From contig NZ_JAGGRI010000019.1 in the NCBI RefSeq assembly GCF_018612875.1, positions 138,227 to 202,226 of the forward strand: 64,000 bases of DNA. The letters are read 5' to 3'. This DNA is from Lysobacter sp. ISL-50 (lineage in GTDB: Bacteria; Pseudomonadota; Gammaproteobacteria; Xanthomonadales; Xanthomonadaceae). A program made the translations under genes and the position numbers. The notes below the pieces were generated by a model that saw nothing but the letters and a program-made list of their open reading frames with translations, did no database searches and was not told the DNA's origin. Of the stretch, positions 12,252 through 21,961 are shown in pieces. Each line of letters begins with the position of its first letter. Within the stretch, counting starts at the first letter, position 1.

Positions 12252-13361
12252 ATGTCCAGCGACCTGCTAAGCGTGCCGTGCGTCCTGATGCGGGGCGGAA
12301 CCTCCAAGGGTCCGTTCTTCCTGGCCGAAGATCTGCCGGCCGACCCGGCCTTGCGCGACGCCCTCCTGATCGATGTGATGGGCGCCGGGCATCCGCTGCA
12401 GATCGACGGCATCGGCGGCGGCAATCCCTTGTCGAGCAAAGTCGCCATCGTCGACCGCGCCTCGCGCGCCGACGCCGACGTGGACTATCTGTTCGCTCAG
12501 GTACGGGTCGATCAGCGGGTGGTCGACACCACCCCCAACTGCGGAAACATGCTCGCCGCGGTGGCGCCGTTCGCGATCGAGGCCGGGCTGGTCGCAGCGC
12601 GGCATCCGCAGACGCAGGTGCGCATCCACAACGTCAACACCGGCAAGGTCGTCATCGCCACGGTGCAGACGCCGGACGGCCGGGTGAAGTACCGCGGCGA
12701 TACCGCCATCGCTGGTGCGCCGGGCACCGGCAGTCCGATCCCGCTGACCTTTCTCGATGCGGCGGGCGCCCGCACTGGGCGCCTGCTGCCCACCGGGCGC
12801 GCCAGCGAGCGCATTGACGGCATCGAGGTGAGTTGCATCGACTACGCCATACCGATGGTGTTGTTGCCCGCCCAGGCGCTGGGCCTGCGCGGCGACGAAG
12901 CGCCGGCGCAACTGGATGCCGATGCGGCGCTGTTGCAGCGCCTGGAGAAGATGCGCATCGAAGCCGGCCACCGCATGGGCATCGCCGATGCCGCCGAGCG
13001 CGTCATTCCCAAGCCGGTGCTGCTCTCGCCGCCGATGCATGGCGGCACGCTTCAGGTGCGTTATTTCATGCCGCAGCGCTGCCACGGCGCGCTGGCGATC
13101 ACCGGTGCGGTCGGCATCGCCACGGCCTGCGCCACCGAAGGGACTGTGGCGCGATCGATCCTGGGCGAGCACGATCTCGCCAAGCCGATCAGGCTTGAGC
13201 ATCCCAGCGGCACCCTGGAGGTGAGGCTCGAGCGTGCCGCGGCTGACGATGCCATCGTCGCCAGCGTGGTGCGCACCGCGCGGCGCCTGTTGGAAGGACG
13301 CGTGTTCACCTCGCTGCTGCCCGGCTCCGGCACCGCGAGCGCATGGACATCGGCAGCGTGA
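12252..13361 (+). CDS. PrpF/GalD-family isomerase (4-oxalomesaconate tautomerase-like)
   Basis: This 369-residue protein belongs to the PrpF family of diaminopimelate-epimerase fold isomerases, which move double bonds in unsaturated tri- and dicarboxylates. Seen motifs include MRGGTSKGPFFLAEDLP, IDGIGGGNPLSSKVAIV, PNCGNML and HNVNTGK. By eye it most resembles 4-oxalomesaconate tautomerase (GalD, gallate degradation) and less so 2-methylaconitate isomerase PrpF. The ATG at 12252 is chosen over a GTG and TTG a few codons upstream because those would sit in the operator arm. It is the first gene of a run with an ABC importer and porin. No other gallate or propionate enzymes are nearby, so the true substrate is open. 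Confidence 0.88.
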   Translation: MSSDLLSVPCVLMRGGTSKGPFFLAEDLPADPALRDALLIDVMGAGHPLQIDGIGGGNPLSSKVAIVDRASRADADVDYLFAQVRVDQRVVDTTPNCGNMLAAVAPFAIEAGLVAARHPQTQVRIHNVNTGKVVIATVQTPDGRVKYRGDTAIAGAPGTGSPIPLTFLDAAGARTGRLLPTGRASERIDGIEVSCIDYAIPMVLLPAQALGLRGDEAPAQLDADAALLQRLEKMRIEAGHRMGIADAAERVIPKPVLLSPPMHGGTLQVRYFMPQRCHGALAITGAVGIATACATEGTVARSILGEHDLAKPIRLEHPSGTLEVRLERAAADDAIVASVVRTARRLLEGRVFTSLLPGSGTASAWTSAA

Positions 13362-13435
13362 ATGGATAACAAGACAGAGTGGGGCCTTCAGACGGGCCTT
13401 TGAAGTAGAAGTACACGACATCCTGGGAGGGATCG

Positions 13436-14479
13436 ATGTTCAGCAGGAAATTTATCGCCGCAGCCGCCACCGTCCTGGTGGCGGCGGCCGCGGCGCTCGC
13501 CGGTTGCGGCCAAGGCGACATCGTCGGCAGCGAACGTAGGCCGGTGCGCATCAGCGTGGGGTCTTACAACCTCAACAATCTGCCGTTCTTCGTCGCAGAC
13601 GCCAACGGCTATTTCGTCGAGGCCGGCGTGCACGTGCGCACCGAGAACTTTGCGCAAGGCGGGTCGAAGGTGTTGCAGGCGCTGGTGGCCGGTTCCACCG
13701 ACGTGGCCGTGGGGTTCTACGACCACACCATCCAAATGCAAGCAAAACATAAAGAGGTCTCCGCCTTCGTGCTGCTGTCGCGTAATTCCGGGCTGGTGCT
13801 GGCCGGGCGCAACGACACGCGCTTCGACCCGAAACAGCCGCAGTCCATTGGCGGCCTCAAGATCGGCATCACCGCGCCGGGGTCTTCGTCGGATTTCTTC
13901 GTGCGCCATTTCCTCTCGCGCCACGGCATCGACGAAAACGCGGTGTCGATCATCGGTGTGGGCTCGGGCGCGGCCGCGGTCGCGGCGCTGCAGCAGGGTA
14001 AGGTCGATCTGCTGGTGAACTACGACCCGGCGGCGACGCTGATCGAAGCCCGCGGCATCGGCCGGATCCTGATCGACGCGCGCAGCGACGAAGGCGCGCG
14101 CGCGGTCTACGGCGGCCTGTATCCGACCTCGGTGCTGTACGCGCAGAGCGGGTTCCTGCAAGAGCATCCGCAGGTGGCCGAGCGCATCGCGCGCGCCCAG
14201 CTGAAGGCGCTGCGCTTCATCGAGAGCACGCCGCCCGATCAGATCGTGGCGGCGCTGCCGGATCGCTACGTCTCCGGCGACCGCGCCGCTTACGCCCAGG
14301 CCGTGGCCCGAGCCAAGGCGATCTTCTCGCGCGACGGCCGTTTCGTAGCGGCGGATCTGCAAACGCCGCTGGCGGTCTTGCGCGAGTTCGATCGCAGCGT
14401 CGCCGGCGCCAAGATCGACCTGGACAAGACCTACACCAACCGCTTCGTCGACGACGCGCTCGCCGCGTCGTCGCGCTGA
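13436..14479 (+). CDS. ABC transporter substrate-binding lipoprotein (SsuA/TauA/NMT1-like)
   Basis: A 347-residue periplasmic binding protein. A lipoprotein signal ends in LAGC with the lipidated Cys24. The mature part has the NMT1/SsuA pattern (NNLPFFVADANGYFVEAGV, QALVAGSTDVAVG, GLKIGITAPGSSSDFFVRHFL). Relatives bind sulfonates, pyrimidine precursors, aromatic carboxylates or nitrate. A GGGAGG ribosome site precedes the ATG. With the following ATPase and permease it forms a complete importer, so it should deliver the compound that the upstream isomerase processes or a close relative. Confidence 0.9.
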   Translation: MFSRKFIAAAATVLVAAAAALAGCGQGDIVGSERRPVRISVGSYNLNNLPFFVADANGYFVEAGVHVRTENFAQGGSKVLQALVAGSTDVAVGFYDHTIQMQAKHKEVSAFVLLSRNSGLVLAGRNDTRFDPKQPQSIGGLKIGITAPGSSSDFFVRHFLSRHGIDENAVSIIGVGSGAAAVAALQQGKVDLLVNYDPAATLIEARGIGRILIDARSDEGARAVYGGLYPTSVLYAQSGFLQEHPQVAERIARAQLKALRFIESTPPDQIVAALPDRYVSGDRAAYAQAVARAKAIFSRDGRFVAADLQTPLAVLREFDRSVAGAKIDLDKTYTNRFVDDALAASSR

Positions 14480-14497
14480 CCGAGGGGAGGGCGCCTC

Positions 14498-15334
14498 ATG
14501 GCCACCACCGCCTCAGTGCGGCAACTTCACGATGCCCCGGCCGGCGCCGACGCCGACACCCTGGTGGCGATCGAGCGCGTCACGATGTCCTTCGGCGACT
14601 TCACCGCAGTGCGCGACGTCGATATCCAGGTCGGCGACGGCGAATTCCTCGCCATCGTCGGCCCGACCGGCTGCGGCAAAAGCACCATCCTCAACGCGGT
14701 GGCCGGGCTGCTGACGCCGGCCCAGGGCCGGATCGCGATCGACGGCAAGCCGGTGAAGGGCGTGCAGGAGAGCGTGGGTTACTTATTCCAGCAGGACGCG
14801 CTGCTGCCGTGGAAGACCGCGCTGCAGAACGTCGAGCTCGGGCTGCGCTTTCGCGGCGTGGCGGCGGCCGAGCGCGAGGAGAAGGCGCGCCGTTGGCTGG
14901 CCAAGGTCGGGCTCGCCGGGTTCGAGGCGCGCTATCCGCACCAGTTGTCCGGCGGCCAGCGAAAACGCGTGCAGATGGCGCAGGCCTTGATCGTGGAACC
15001 CAAGGTGATCCTGATGGACGAGCCGTTCTCGGCCTTGGACATCCACACCCGGCACCTGATGCAGAACGAGTTGCTACGGTTGTGGCAGGAGCAGCGCCGC
15101 TCGGTGATGTTGATCACCCACGATCTGGAAGAGGCGATCGCCCTGGGCGACCGTGTGGTCGTGCTGTCGGCCGGCCCGTCCAGCCGCGTGGTGGAGAGTT
15201 TCCGCGTTCCGCTGGATCGACCGCGCAATGTCGCGGAAATCAAGCTCGACCCGTGTTTCATCGATCTGTATCGCGACATCTGGGCCTGCCTGCGCGGCGA
15301 AGTGGAGAAGACCTATGCGCAACAACGTGACTGA
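14498..15334 (+). CDS. ABC transporter ATP-binding protein
   Basis: A 278-residue nucleotide-binding subunit of the SsuB/TauB type. Walker A (GPTGCGKST), the Q-loop (YLFQQDALLPW), the ABC signature (LSGGQRKRVQMAQ), Walker B (VILMDEPFSALD) and the switch histidine (LITHDLEEA) are all intact. It follows the binding protein by 18 bases and overlaps the permease start by 20 bases, which implies translational coupling within one operon. Confidence 0.95.
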   Translation: MATTASVRQLHDAPAGADADTLVAIERVTMSFGDFTAVRDVDIQVGDGEFLAIVGPTGCGKSTILNAVAGLLTPAQGRIAIDGKPVKGVQESVGYLFQQDALLPWKTALQNVELGLRFRGVAAAEREEKARRWLAKVGLAGFEARYPHQLSGGQRKRVQMAQALIVEPKVILMDEPFSALDIHTRHLMQNELLRLWQEQRRSVMLITHDLEEAIALGDRVVVLSAGPSSRVVESFRVPLDRPRNVAEIKLDPCFIDLYRDIWACLRGEVEKTYAQQRD

Positions 15335-16091
15335 CCGCGTCTTGCAATTGTTGCTGGTCGTGGTGCTGTTCGGCGGCTGGCAGGCCGGCGTGTCGGCGCG
15401 GTTGATCGACCCGTTCTTCTTTCCGGCGCCGATGGCGATCGCGCGGCAGGCCTGGGATTGGCTGTCCGATCCGGGGTTCTACCAGCATGTCGCGATCACC
15501 CTGGCGGAAACCGGGCTGGGCTATGTGATCGGCACCACGCTCGGCGTGGCCGGCGGCGTGTGGCTGGGCCTGAGCCGGCGTTCGGCGCGCATCCTCGATC
15601 CCTTCATCAAGGGCTTCAACGCGATTCCGCGCGTCGTGCTGGCGCCAATTTTCGTGCTGTGGCTGGGGTTGGGGCTGTGGTCGAAGGTGGCCCTGGCGGT
15701 GACGCTGGTGTTCTTCACTACCTTCTTCAACGCGATGCAGGGCGTGCGCGAGGTCAATCCGACGGTGCTTGCCAACGCGCGCATCCTCGGCGCCGGTCGC
15801 GGCGATCTGCTGCGCCATGTGTATTTCCCGGCCGCGGCGAGCTGGATCCTGTCCTCGCTGCGCACCTCGGTCGGCTTCGCCGTGGTCGGCGCGATCATCG
15901 GCGAATACCTGGGCGCTTCGGCGGGCCTGGGGTATCTGATCGCCCAGGCCGAGGGCAACTTCAACGCCGTCGGCGTCTTCGCCGGCATCGCGATCCTGGC
16001 CGTGTTCGTGCTGCTGATCGATGCCTTGCTCGACATCGCCGAGAACCGCCTGATCTCGTGGCGCCCGAACGCGGCGCGCGAAAACGCCTGA
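15315..16091 (+). CDS. ABC transporter permease (SsuC/TauC type)
   Basis: A 258-residue inner-membrane permease with about six hydrophobic segments. The cytoplasmic coupling loop typical of the family is visible as NARILGAGRGDLLRHVYFPAA. The start is taken at the ATG at 15315, which has a GTGGAGA ribosome site inside the end of the ATPase gene; the longer open frame upstream is only the shadow of the ATPase. A single permease gene suggests a homodimer. Confidence 0.93.
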   Translation: MRNNVTDRVLQLLLVVVLFGGWQAGVSARLIDPFFFPAPMAIARQAWDWLSDPGFYQHVAITLAETGLGYVIGTTLGVAGGVWLGLSRRSARILDPFIKGFNAIPRVVLAPIFVLWLGLGLWSKVALAVTLVFFTTFFNAMQGVREVNPTVLANARILGAGRGDLLRHVYFPAAASWILSSLRTSVGFAVVGAIIGEYLGASAGLGYLIAQAEGNFNAVGVFAGIAILAVFVLLIDALLDIAENRLISWRPNAARENA

Positions 16092-16215
16092 CGCCAGCGC
16101 CTGGTCCGTCGCGGCATCGCGCCGCGACCGGCATCCACCTGCCTTAGCCGCGGATCCTCGTCCGCACGAATCCTGGCGCGCTGCGCCAGCGGCGCCCTGC
16201 TGCCTGGAGAACCCC

Positions 16216-17631
16216 GTGACGAATCGTTTTCGCCTGCATCCGATCGCGCTGGCAATGCTTATCGGCGCCGCCGGCGGCATCGGCGAGGCCGTCGCGCAGA
16301 CGCCCGACGCCGCCGAACTGCTGCGGCTGGTGCAGGCGCAAGCGGCCAGGATCGAGCGCCTGGAGCGGCGCCTGGCCGCGGTGGAGGCCGGTTCCGCGAC
16401 GGCCGATGCGCCGGCGCCAGCACCCGAAGACGCCAGCCTGGCCGCGCGCCTGGACAAGCTCGAACAGGCCCAGGCCAGGCAACCGGCGGTGAACTGGTTC
16501 AAGGGTGCCCCGCAGTTCACCAGCGCCGACGGCCGCAGCGTGTTCCGGCCGCGTGGCCGCGTGTTCCTGGACGCGTCCAGCACCGGCGGCTCCGGCTTCG
16601 CGAACCGCAACCTCAGCGGCACCGAAGTGCGCTCGCTGCGCCTGGGCGCCGAGGGGGCGTACGGCCGCATCGGCTGGAACCTGGAAGGCGACTTCGCCGA
16701 CAACGGCGTGAGTTGGAAGTCCGCCTACGCCAGCTTCGCCCACACGTTGTTCGGCCAGAAGTCCGAATTGACCGTCGGCAACCGGCTCAACGACCGCGGC
16801 ATCGACGGTTCCAGCAGCACCTCCAATACGCCGTTCCAGGAGCGCAACGTGGTCGGGACGCTGGTGTTGCCGCAGCGCGGCCTGTTCGGCGTGGGGCTGA
16901 CCGAGCGCGTCTTCGGCCGCGGTTGGCATGCCAGCCTTTCGGTGGCGGGGAACGATCTGGACAATGCCGGCGACGGCAACGACAGTCTGACCTGGGCCGC
17001 GCGCGCGCACTGGAATCCGCTCAAACGCGAGCGCGCGATCGTGCATTTGGGCGCCTGGGCTTTTTACGAGGACATCGGCGCGGACTCGGCCGGGGTGGTG
17101 CGCGCTTCGGCGATCGGCGGCCACTTCAACGATGAGGTCAAGCTCGCGCCGGGCAGCGTGGCTGGCGCCGAAAGCGGGCGTGGGCATGGCCTGGAACTGG
17201 CGACGGTCGCCGGCCCGTTCTGGGGTTCGGGCGAATGGGGCCGACGCCGGATCGAGGGGCTGGATCGCCGCGGCGCCTACACGGCCGGGTACGACGCTTA
17301 CGCCGTCTCGGCCGGCTGGTTCCTGAGCGGCGGCGCGCCGGCCTACGCGGCCGACACCGGCACCTGGGGGCGGGTCAAGGTCGAGCGCCCGGTCACCGCC
17401 GGCGGACGCGGCGCATGGGAATTGAAGGCCCGCTACGAGAACGCGGATTTCCGCGACCTGCCCGGAGGCGGCGCCGGACATGCCTGGACCTTCGGCGCTA
17501 ACTGGTACTTGAACGACTACAGCCGGGTCATGCTCGATCTGGTGCGGTGGCAAACCGACAACCGCAGCGGCAAGTACCTCGCCGCCGACCAGGGATACAC
17601 GCTAAATACCCGTCTGCAATTGGTTTTTTGA
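16216..17631 (+). CDS. OprP-like outer-membrane porin
   Basis: A 471-residue porin with a GTG start and a TGGAGA ribosome site. A signal peptide of about 28 residues ends near AVAQ. Residues ~32-60 form a short coiled coil (LLRLVQAQAARIERLERRL) of the kind that trimerises phosphate-selective porins of the OprP/OprO family. The rest is a predicted beta barrel with alternating pattern and C-terminal Phe (QLVF). As the last gene of the LysR-controlled cassette it probably provides outer-membrane passage for the same anionic substrate as the ABC importer. Confidence 0.88.
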   Translation: MTNRFRLHPIALAMLIGAAGGIGEAVAQTPDAAELLRLVQAQAARIERLERRLAAVEAGSATADAPAPAPEDASLAARLDKLEQAQARQPAVNWFKGAPQFTSADGRSVFRPRGRVFLDASSTGGSGFANRNLSGTEVRSLRLGAEGAYGRIGWNLEGDFADNGVSWKSAYASFAHTLFGQKSELTVGNRLNDRGIDGSSSTSNTPFQERNVVGTLVLPQRGLFGVGLTERVFGRGWHASLSVAGNDLDNAGDGNDSLTWAARAHWNPLKRERAIVHLGAWAFYEDIGADSAGVVRASAIGGHFNDEVKLAPGSVAGAESGRGHGLELATVAGPFWGSGEWGRRRIEGLDRRGAYTAGYDAYAVSAGWFLSGGAPAYAADTGTWGRVKVERPVTAGGRGAWELKARYENADFRDLPGGGAGHAWTFGANWYLNDYSRVMLDLVRWQTDNRSGKYLAADQGYTLNTRLQLVF

Positions 17632-17696
17632 CGCAATGGCCGCTGGGCAGGGCCGCCGCGCCGACGGCCGGGGCCGTGGTCGGTATGCGGAATCAA

Positions 17697-17717
17697 GTAT
17701 GTATAATAAGTACATAC
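17697..17717. promoter_or_regulatory. Palindromic operator of the toxin-antitoxin pair
   Basis: GTATGTA and TACATAC are inverted around seven bases (TAATAAG), 17 bases before the antitoxin ATG. The sequence also contains TATAAT-like bases and so may be both the -10 box and the operator. AbrB-type antitoxins usually repress their own promoter at such palindromes. Confidence 0.6.
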
Positions 17718-17733
17718 CCTGCGGAGCCCGCCC

Positions 17734-17958
17734 ATGGAAGCGACCGTCGCCGAACGAGGCCAGATCACCCTGCCCAAGGCGGTGCGCGACGCGCTCGGCC
17801 TGACCAAGGGCACGCTGCTCAAGGTCGAGCTGGACGGCAGCCGCATCATCCTGCGCAAGAGCGTGGACGATGCCATCTCCAAGGCGCGCGGCAAGTTCGC
17901 CCTGGACGGCTTCGAGTCCGGCGAAGACGCCGCGCGCGCGATGCGCGAGGAGGAATGA
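17734..17958 (+). CDS. AbrB/MazE-like antitoxin
   Basis: A 74-residue SpoVT/AbrB swapped-hairpin DNA-binding protein (ATVAERGQITLPKAVRDALG, residues 3-22, with GTLLKVELDG after it). The C-terminal ~30 residues, acidic and helical, are the likely toxin-binding arm. It is followed after four bases by a PIN-domain gene, the standard order antitoxin-toxin, and preceded by a palindromic operator. Confidence 0.9.
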   Translation: MEATVAERGQITLPKAVRDALGLTKGTLLKVELDGSRIILRKSVDDAISKARGKFALDGFESGEDAARAMREEE

Positions 17959-17962
17959 GCCG

Positions 17963-18361
17963 GTGATCGCGGTCGATTCGCCGGTCTTGATCGAACTGCT
18001 GAGCGACGGCCCGCAGGCCGACGCGGTCGAATCCTGCCTGCGCCAGAGCCTGGTCGGCGGCAGGGTCGTGGTCTGCGACGTCAGCCTGGCCGAAATCTGC
18101 GCGGCGCTGCGCGGCGGCGCGCAAGCGCAGGAGGCGCTGGAGGAAATGGGCATCCATTTCAGCGCGCTGGAAGCCAAGTCGGCGTTGCGCGCCGGCGAGA
18201 TGCATCGCCGCCATCGCCAGCGTGGCGACCGCTCGCGCGGCTTCGGCGGGTTTCTGATCGGCGCCCACGCGCTGCTGCAATGCGACGGCCTGATCACCTG
18301 GAACGACACGTTTTATCGCGACTACTTCAAGGGCCTGAAGCTGATCGTGCCGCAAGCCTGA
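17963..18361 (+). CDS. PIN-domain (VapC-like) toxin, probably with altered active site
   Basis: VapC toxins are PIN-fold ribonucleases that cut tRNA or rRNA when the antitoxin decays. This 132-residue protein starts at a GTG ([13 protein letters not shown]) and shows the first acidic residue Asp5 and Glu44 (SLAEICAAL). The usual third position is an Asp in a DFLIGAHA-type motif, but here the sequence reads [12 protein letters not shown], with Gly96 in place of Asp. Asp115 (TWND) remains. The enzyme may therefore be weak or inactive. The GTG lies four bases after the antitoxin stop. Confidence 0.88.
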   Translation: MIAVDSPVLIELLSDGPQADAVESCLRQSLVGGRVVVCDVSLAEICAALRGGAQAQEALEEMGIHFSALEAKSALRAGEMHRRHRQRGDRSRGFGGFLIGAHALLQCDGLITWNDTFYRDYFKGLKLIVPQA

Positions 18362-18455
18362 GCCCGTGCCGCGCCCGAGCGCCCAACCCCATCCGATCGC
18401 GCCACCTTACGTTTTCAAGCGCCTTCACCACCCAGATTCACGCGGAGAATTGTTT

Positions 18456-21056
18456 ATGTTGGAAGCCTATCGCCACCACGTTGCCGAGCGCGCCGCGCTG
18501 GGCATTCCGCCGCTGCCGTTGACCGCTCAGCAGACCGCCGAAGTCATCGAGCTGCTCAAAGCGCCGCCGGCCGGAGAGGATGCGTTCCTGCTCGAGCTGA
18601 TCACCTACCGCGTGCCGGCCGGCGTCGATGACGCCGCCAAGGTCAAGGCCTCGTACCTGGCCGCGCTGGCCCTGGGCAGCGAAAAGAACCCGCTGATCAG
18701 CCGCGAACGCGCCACCGAACTGCTCGGCACCATGCTCGGCGGCTACAACATCCTGCCGCTGGTCGAGCTGCTCGACGACGCGCAGGTCGCGCCGATCGCC
18801 GCGGACGCCCTGAAGAAGACCCTGCTGGTGTTCGACGCCTTCCACGACGTGCAGGAAAAGGCCGAGCAAGGCAACGCCCACGCCCGCGGCGTGTTGCAAA
18901 GCTGGGCCGACGCGGAGTGGTTCACCAGCCGCCCGGAAGTGCCCGAAAGCCTGACCGTAACCGTGTTCAAGGTGACCGGCGAAACCAACACCGACGACCT
19001 CTCGCCCGCGCCCGACGCGACCACGCGTCCGGACATCCCGCTGCACGCGCTGGCGATGCTCAAGAACGCGCGCGACGGCATCGTGCCGGAAGAAGACGGC
19101 AAGCGCGGCCCGATCGCCTTCATCGAATCGCTGAAGGACAAGGGCCATCTGGTCGCCTACGTCGGCGACGTGGTCGGCACCGGCTCCAGCCGCAAGTCCG
19201 CGACCAATTCGGTGCTGTGGTTCACCGGCGAAGACATCCCCTTCATCCCGAACAAGCGCTTCGGCGGCGTGTGCCTGGGTTCGAAGATCGCGCCGATCTT
19301 CTACAACACCATGGAAGACGCCGGCGCTCTGCCGATCGAACTCGACGTGTCGCAGATGAACATGGGCGACGTGATCGAGCTGCGTCCCTACGAGGGCAAG
19401 GCGTTCAAGAACGGCGAGTTGATCGCGCAGTTCGCTCTGAAGTCCGACGTGCTGCTGGACGAAGTCCGCGCCGGCGGCCGCATTCCGCTGATCGTCGGCC
19501 GCGGCCTCACCGCCAAGGCGCGTGAAGCGCTGGGCCTGCCGACCTCGACCCTGTTCCGCCTGCCGACCAACCCGGCCGACACCGGCAAGGGGTATTCGCT
19601 GGCGCAGAAGATGGTCGGCCGCGCCTGCGGTCTGCCGGAAGTCGGCGGCGTGCAGCCGGGCATCCGTCCGGGCACCTACTGCGAGCCGAAGATGACCTCG
19701 GTGGGTTCGCAGGACACCACCGGTCCGATGACCCGCGACGAACTGAAGGACCTGGCCTGCCTGGGCTTCTCCGCCGACCTGGTGATGCAGTCGTTCTGCC
19801 ACACCGCCGCGTATCCGAAGCCGGTCGACGTCAAGACCCATCACGATCTGCCGGCCTTCATCAGCAACCGCGGCGGCATCTCGCTGCGTCCGGGCGACGG
19901 CGTGATCCACTCGTGGCTCAACCGCATGCTGATGCCCGACACCGTCGGCACCGGCGGCGACTCGCACACCCGTTTCCCGGTCGGCATCTCGTTCCCGGCC
20001 GGCTCCGGCCTGGTGGCGTTCGCCGCCGCCACCGGCGTCATGCCGCTGGACATGCCCGAGTCGGTGCTGGTGCGCTTCAGCGGCGAAATGCAGCCCGGCG
20101 TGACCCTGCGCGATCTGGTCAACGCGATCCCGCTGGCCGCGATCAACAGCGGCCTGCTCACCGTCGCCAAGCAGGGCAAGAAGAACATCTTCTCCGGCCG
20201 CATCCTGGAAATCGAAGGCCTGCCGCAGCTCAAGGTCGAACAGGCCTTCGAACTGTCCGACGCCTCGGCTGAGCGTTCCGCCGCCGGCTGCACGGTCAAG
20301 CTCGATGCCGAACCGATCATCGAGTACCTGACCAGCAACATCACCCTGCTCAAGTGGATGATCGCGGAAGGCTACGCCGACCCGCGTTCGCTGCAGCGCC
20401 GGATCAAGGCGATGGAAGGCTGGCTGGCCAACCCGCAGTTGCTGGAAGGCGACGCCGATGCCGAGTACGCCGCGGTCATCGACATCGATCTGAACCAGAT
20501 CGTCGAGCCGATCGTGGCCTGCCCGAACGATCCGGACGACGTGAAGACCCTGTCGGCGGTGTCCGGCGCGGTCATCGACGAAGTCTTCATCGGTTCGTGC
20601 ATGACCAACATCGGCCACTTCCGCGCCGCCGCCAGGCTGCTGGAAGGCAAGCGCGACATCCCGACCCGTCTGTGGGTGGCGCCGCCGACCAAGATGGACG
20701 CGTCCGAGCTGACCAAGGAAGGCCACTACGGCACCTTCGGCACTGCCGGCGCGCGCATGGAAATGCCGGGCTGCTCGCTGTGCATGGGCAACCAGGCGCA
20801 GGCGCGCGAGGGCGCGACCGTGTTCTCGACCTCGACCCGCAACTTCCCGAACCGTCTGGGCCGCAACACCAACGTCTACCTGGGTTCGGCCGAGCTGGCC
20901 GCGATCTGCTCGCGCCTGGGCCGCATCCCGACCCGCGAGGAGTACATGGCGGACGTGGGCGTGCTCAAGGCCGACGGCGACAAGATCTACCGCTACATGA
21001 ACTTCGATCAGATCGAAGACTACAAGCAGGTCGCCGACACCGTCGCCGCGGCCTGA
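18456..21056 (+). CDS. acnB: Bifunctional aconitate hydratase 2/2-methylisocitrate dehydratase
   Basis: An 866-residue AcnB, the main TCA-cycle aconitase in many Gram-negative bacteria. The N-terminal HEAT-like domain (residues 1-160) and swivel domain precede the cluster-binding domains, the order typical of AcnB and opposite to AcnA. Cluster ligands are Cys715 (GSCMTNIGH), Cys773 and Cys776 (GCSLCMGNQ). The ATG at 18456 has a GCGGAGAA site and gives the normal AcnB N-terminus ([13 protein letters not shown]); a longer open frame upstream is not needed. A strong terminator follows. Confidence 0.97.
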   Translation: MLEAYRHHVAERAALGIPPLPLTAQQTAEVIELLKAPPAGEDAFLLELITYRVPAGVDDAAKVKASYLAALALGSEKNPLISRERATELLGTMLGGYNILPLVELLDDAQVAPIAADALKKTLLVFDAFHDVQEKAEQGNAHARGVLQSWADAEWFTSRPEVPESLTVTVFKVTGETNTDDLSPAPDATTRPDIPLHALAMLKNARDGIVPEEDGKRGPIAFIESLKDKGHLVAYVGDVVGTGSSRKSATNSVLWFTGEDIPFIPNKRFGGVCLGSKIAPIFYNTMEDAGALPIELDVSQMNMGDVIELRPYEGKAFKNGELIAQFALKSDVLLDEVRAGGRIPLIVGRGLTAKAREALGLPTSTLFRLPTNPADTGKGYSLAQKMVGRACGLPEVGGVQPGIRPGTYCEPKMTSVGSQDTTGPMTRDELKDLACLGFSADLVMQSFCHTAAYPKPVDVKTHHDLPAFISNRGGISLRPGDGVIHSWLNRMLMPDTVGTGGDSHTRFPVGISFPAGSGLVAFAAATGVMPLDMPESVLVRFSGEMQPGVTLRDLVNAIPLAAINSGLLTVAKQGKKNIFSGRILEIEGLPQLKVEQAFELSDASAERSAAGCTVKLDAEPIIEYLTSNITLLKWMIAEGYADPRSLQRRIKAMEGWLANPQLLEGDADAEYAAVIDIDLNQIVEPIVACPNDPDDVKTLSAVSGAVIDEVFIGSCMTNIGHFRAAARLLEGKRDIPTRLWVAPPTKMDASELTKEGHYGTFGTAGARMEMPGCSLCMGNQAQAREGATVFSTSTRNFPNRLGRNTNVYLGSAELAAICSRLGRIPTREEYMADVGVLKADGDKIYRYMNFDQIEDYKQVADTVAAA

Positions 21057-21112
21057 TCGCTTAGTTGGAGCGCGTCCGGGCCACCGTCGCGTCTGCCGGA
21101 TGCAAGCTATGG

Positions 21113-21150
21113 ACGGGTACGTCGGGCGATATCCCGGCGTACCCGTTTTT
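21113..21150 (+). terminator. Rho-independent terminator of acnB
   Basis: A 14-bp stem (ACGGGTACGTCGGG at 21113-21126 against 21133-21146, one G-T pair) with a six-base loop ends in a run of five T. It lies 57 bases after the acnB stop and ahead of the next gene. Confidence 0.85.
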
Positions 21151-21180
21151 CTTTGGACAGGACCCATAAGGACATTGGAC

Positions 21181-21738
21181 ATGACCCGATCGCTCTACCG
21201 CCTCGCCACGCCCGCGCTGCTGGCGATGGCCTTCGCCTCGCCGCTGGCGGCCGTCGCCGCCGACGACGCGCCGTACCAGGACAAGGCCGAACTCCAGGCC
21301 GAACTGACCAAGGTGCTGACCTGTCAGGCGACCCGCGCCGAGTACATGCGCTTTGCCAGCGCCCTGACCGACGTCTACTACGACAAGCCGGCGCAACCGG
21401 CGTTGGCGGGGTGGAAGAAGGCCGAGGACGCGAACGCATTCGTCGCCATGATCGACATGCCCGAGCCGGTAACGGTGTATGGTCACAAGAGCCGGCAGCT
21501 GATGCTGGCGGGCCAGGGCATGCTGGCGGTAGTGGACGGCGATCATGCCGACGCGCTGGCGAAGCAGCTCAAGCTCGGCGCCAGCGGCGAACCGCTGGCC
21601 GGCCACATCCGCGTTCGCGACGTGCGCACCGAGGCCCTGGGCGACGGCGTCGAAGCCAAGATCGTGCAGACGGTCAGCACCATCACCACCCATCCGGGCA
21701 AGACGATGGTGGGTTGCGAGTACCGGGTGAACTACTGA
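21181..21738 (+). CDS. Secreted protein of unknown function
   Basis: A 185-residue protein with a clear Sec signal peptide (about 27 residues, ending AAVAA). I do not recognise the family. The mature part begins acidic (DDAPYQDKAELQAELTKVL), has two cysteines (Cys in LTCQATRAEY and GCEYRVNY) that could pair in the periplasm, and ends with an alternating strand-rich segment. The ATG at 21181 has AAGGA 13 bases upstream. It follows the acnB terminator closely, so its promoter would overlap that hairpin or transcription must read through. Confidence 0.75.
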   Translation: MTRSLYRLATPALLAMAFASPLAAVAADDAPYQDKAELQAELTKVLTCQATRAEYMRFASALTDVYYDKPAQPALAGWKKAEDANAFVAMIDMPEPVTVYGHKSRQLMLAGQGMLAVVDGDHADALAKQLKLGASGEPLAGHIRVRDVRTEALGDGVEAKIVQTVSTITTHPGKTMVGCEYRVNY

Positions 21739-21961
21739 GCAACCAAGCCCGCGTCAGCGCCGCGCCGATAATCCGCATAGAAGCCGCGCGACCCGCCGCC
21801 GCGACAACGCGGCTGCGATGAGTGTTCCGGTGCGGGCGGTTATCCCGCAGCTTGCGCCGCTCCAACCGGAGCGGTCGCAAGTCAAAGGATTCGGTTCGAA
21901 GACTTGAAGCCAGACGCGAAAACCGCGACATGCGGCCACGGCCGATCTTTTCCGTCAGCCC

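Noticed and set aside
21885..21910. Possible tRNA T-arm (GGTTCGAAG) near 21892
   Set aside because: No matching acceptor stem, anticodon arm or D-arm could be found around it. I found no tRNA or rRNA gene in the window.
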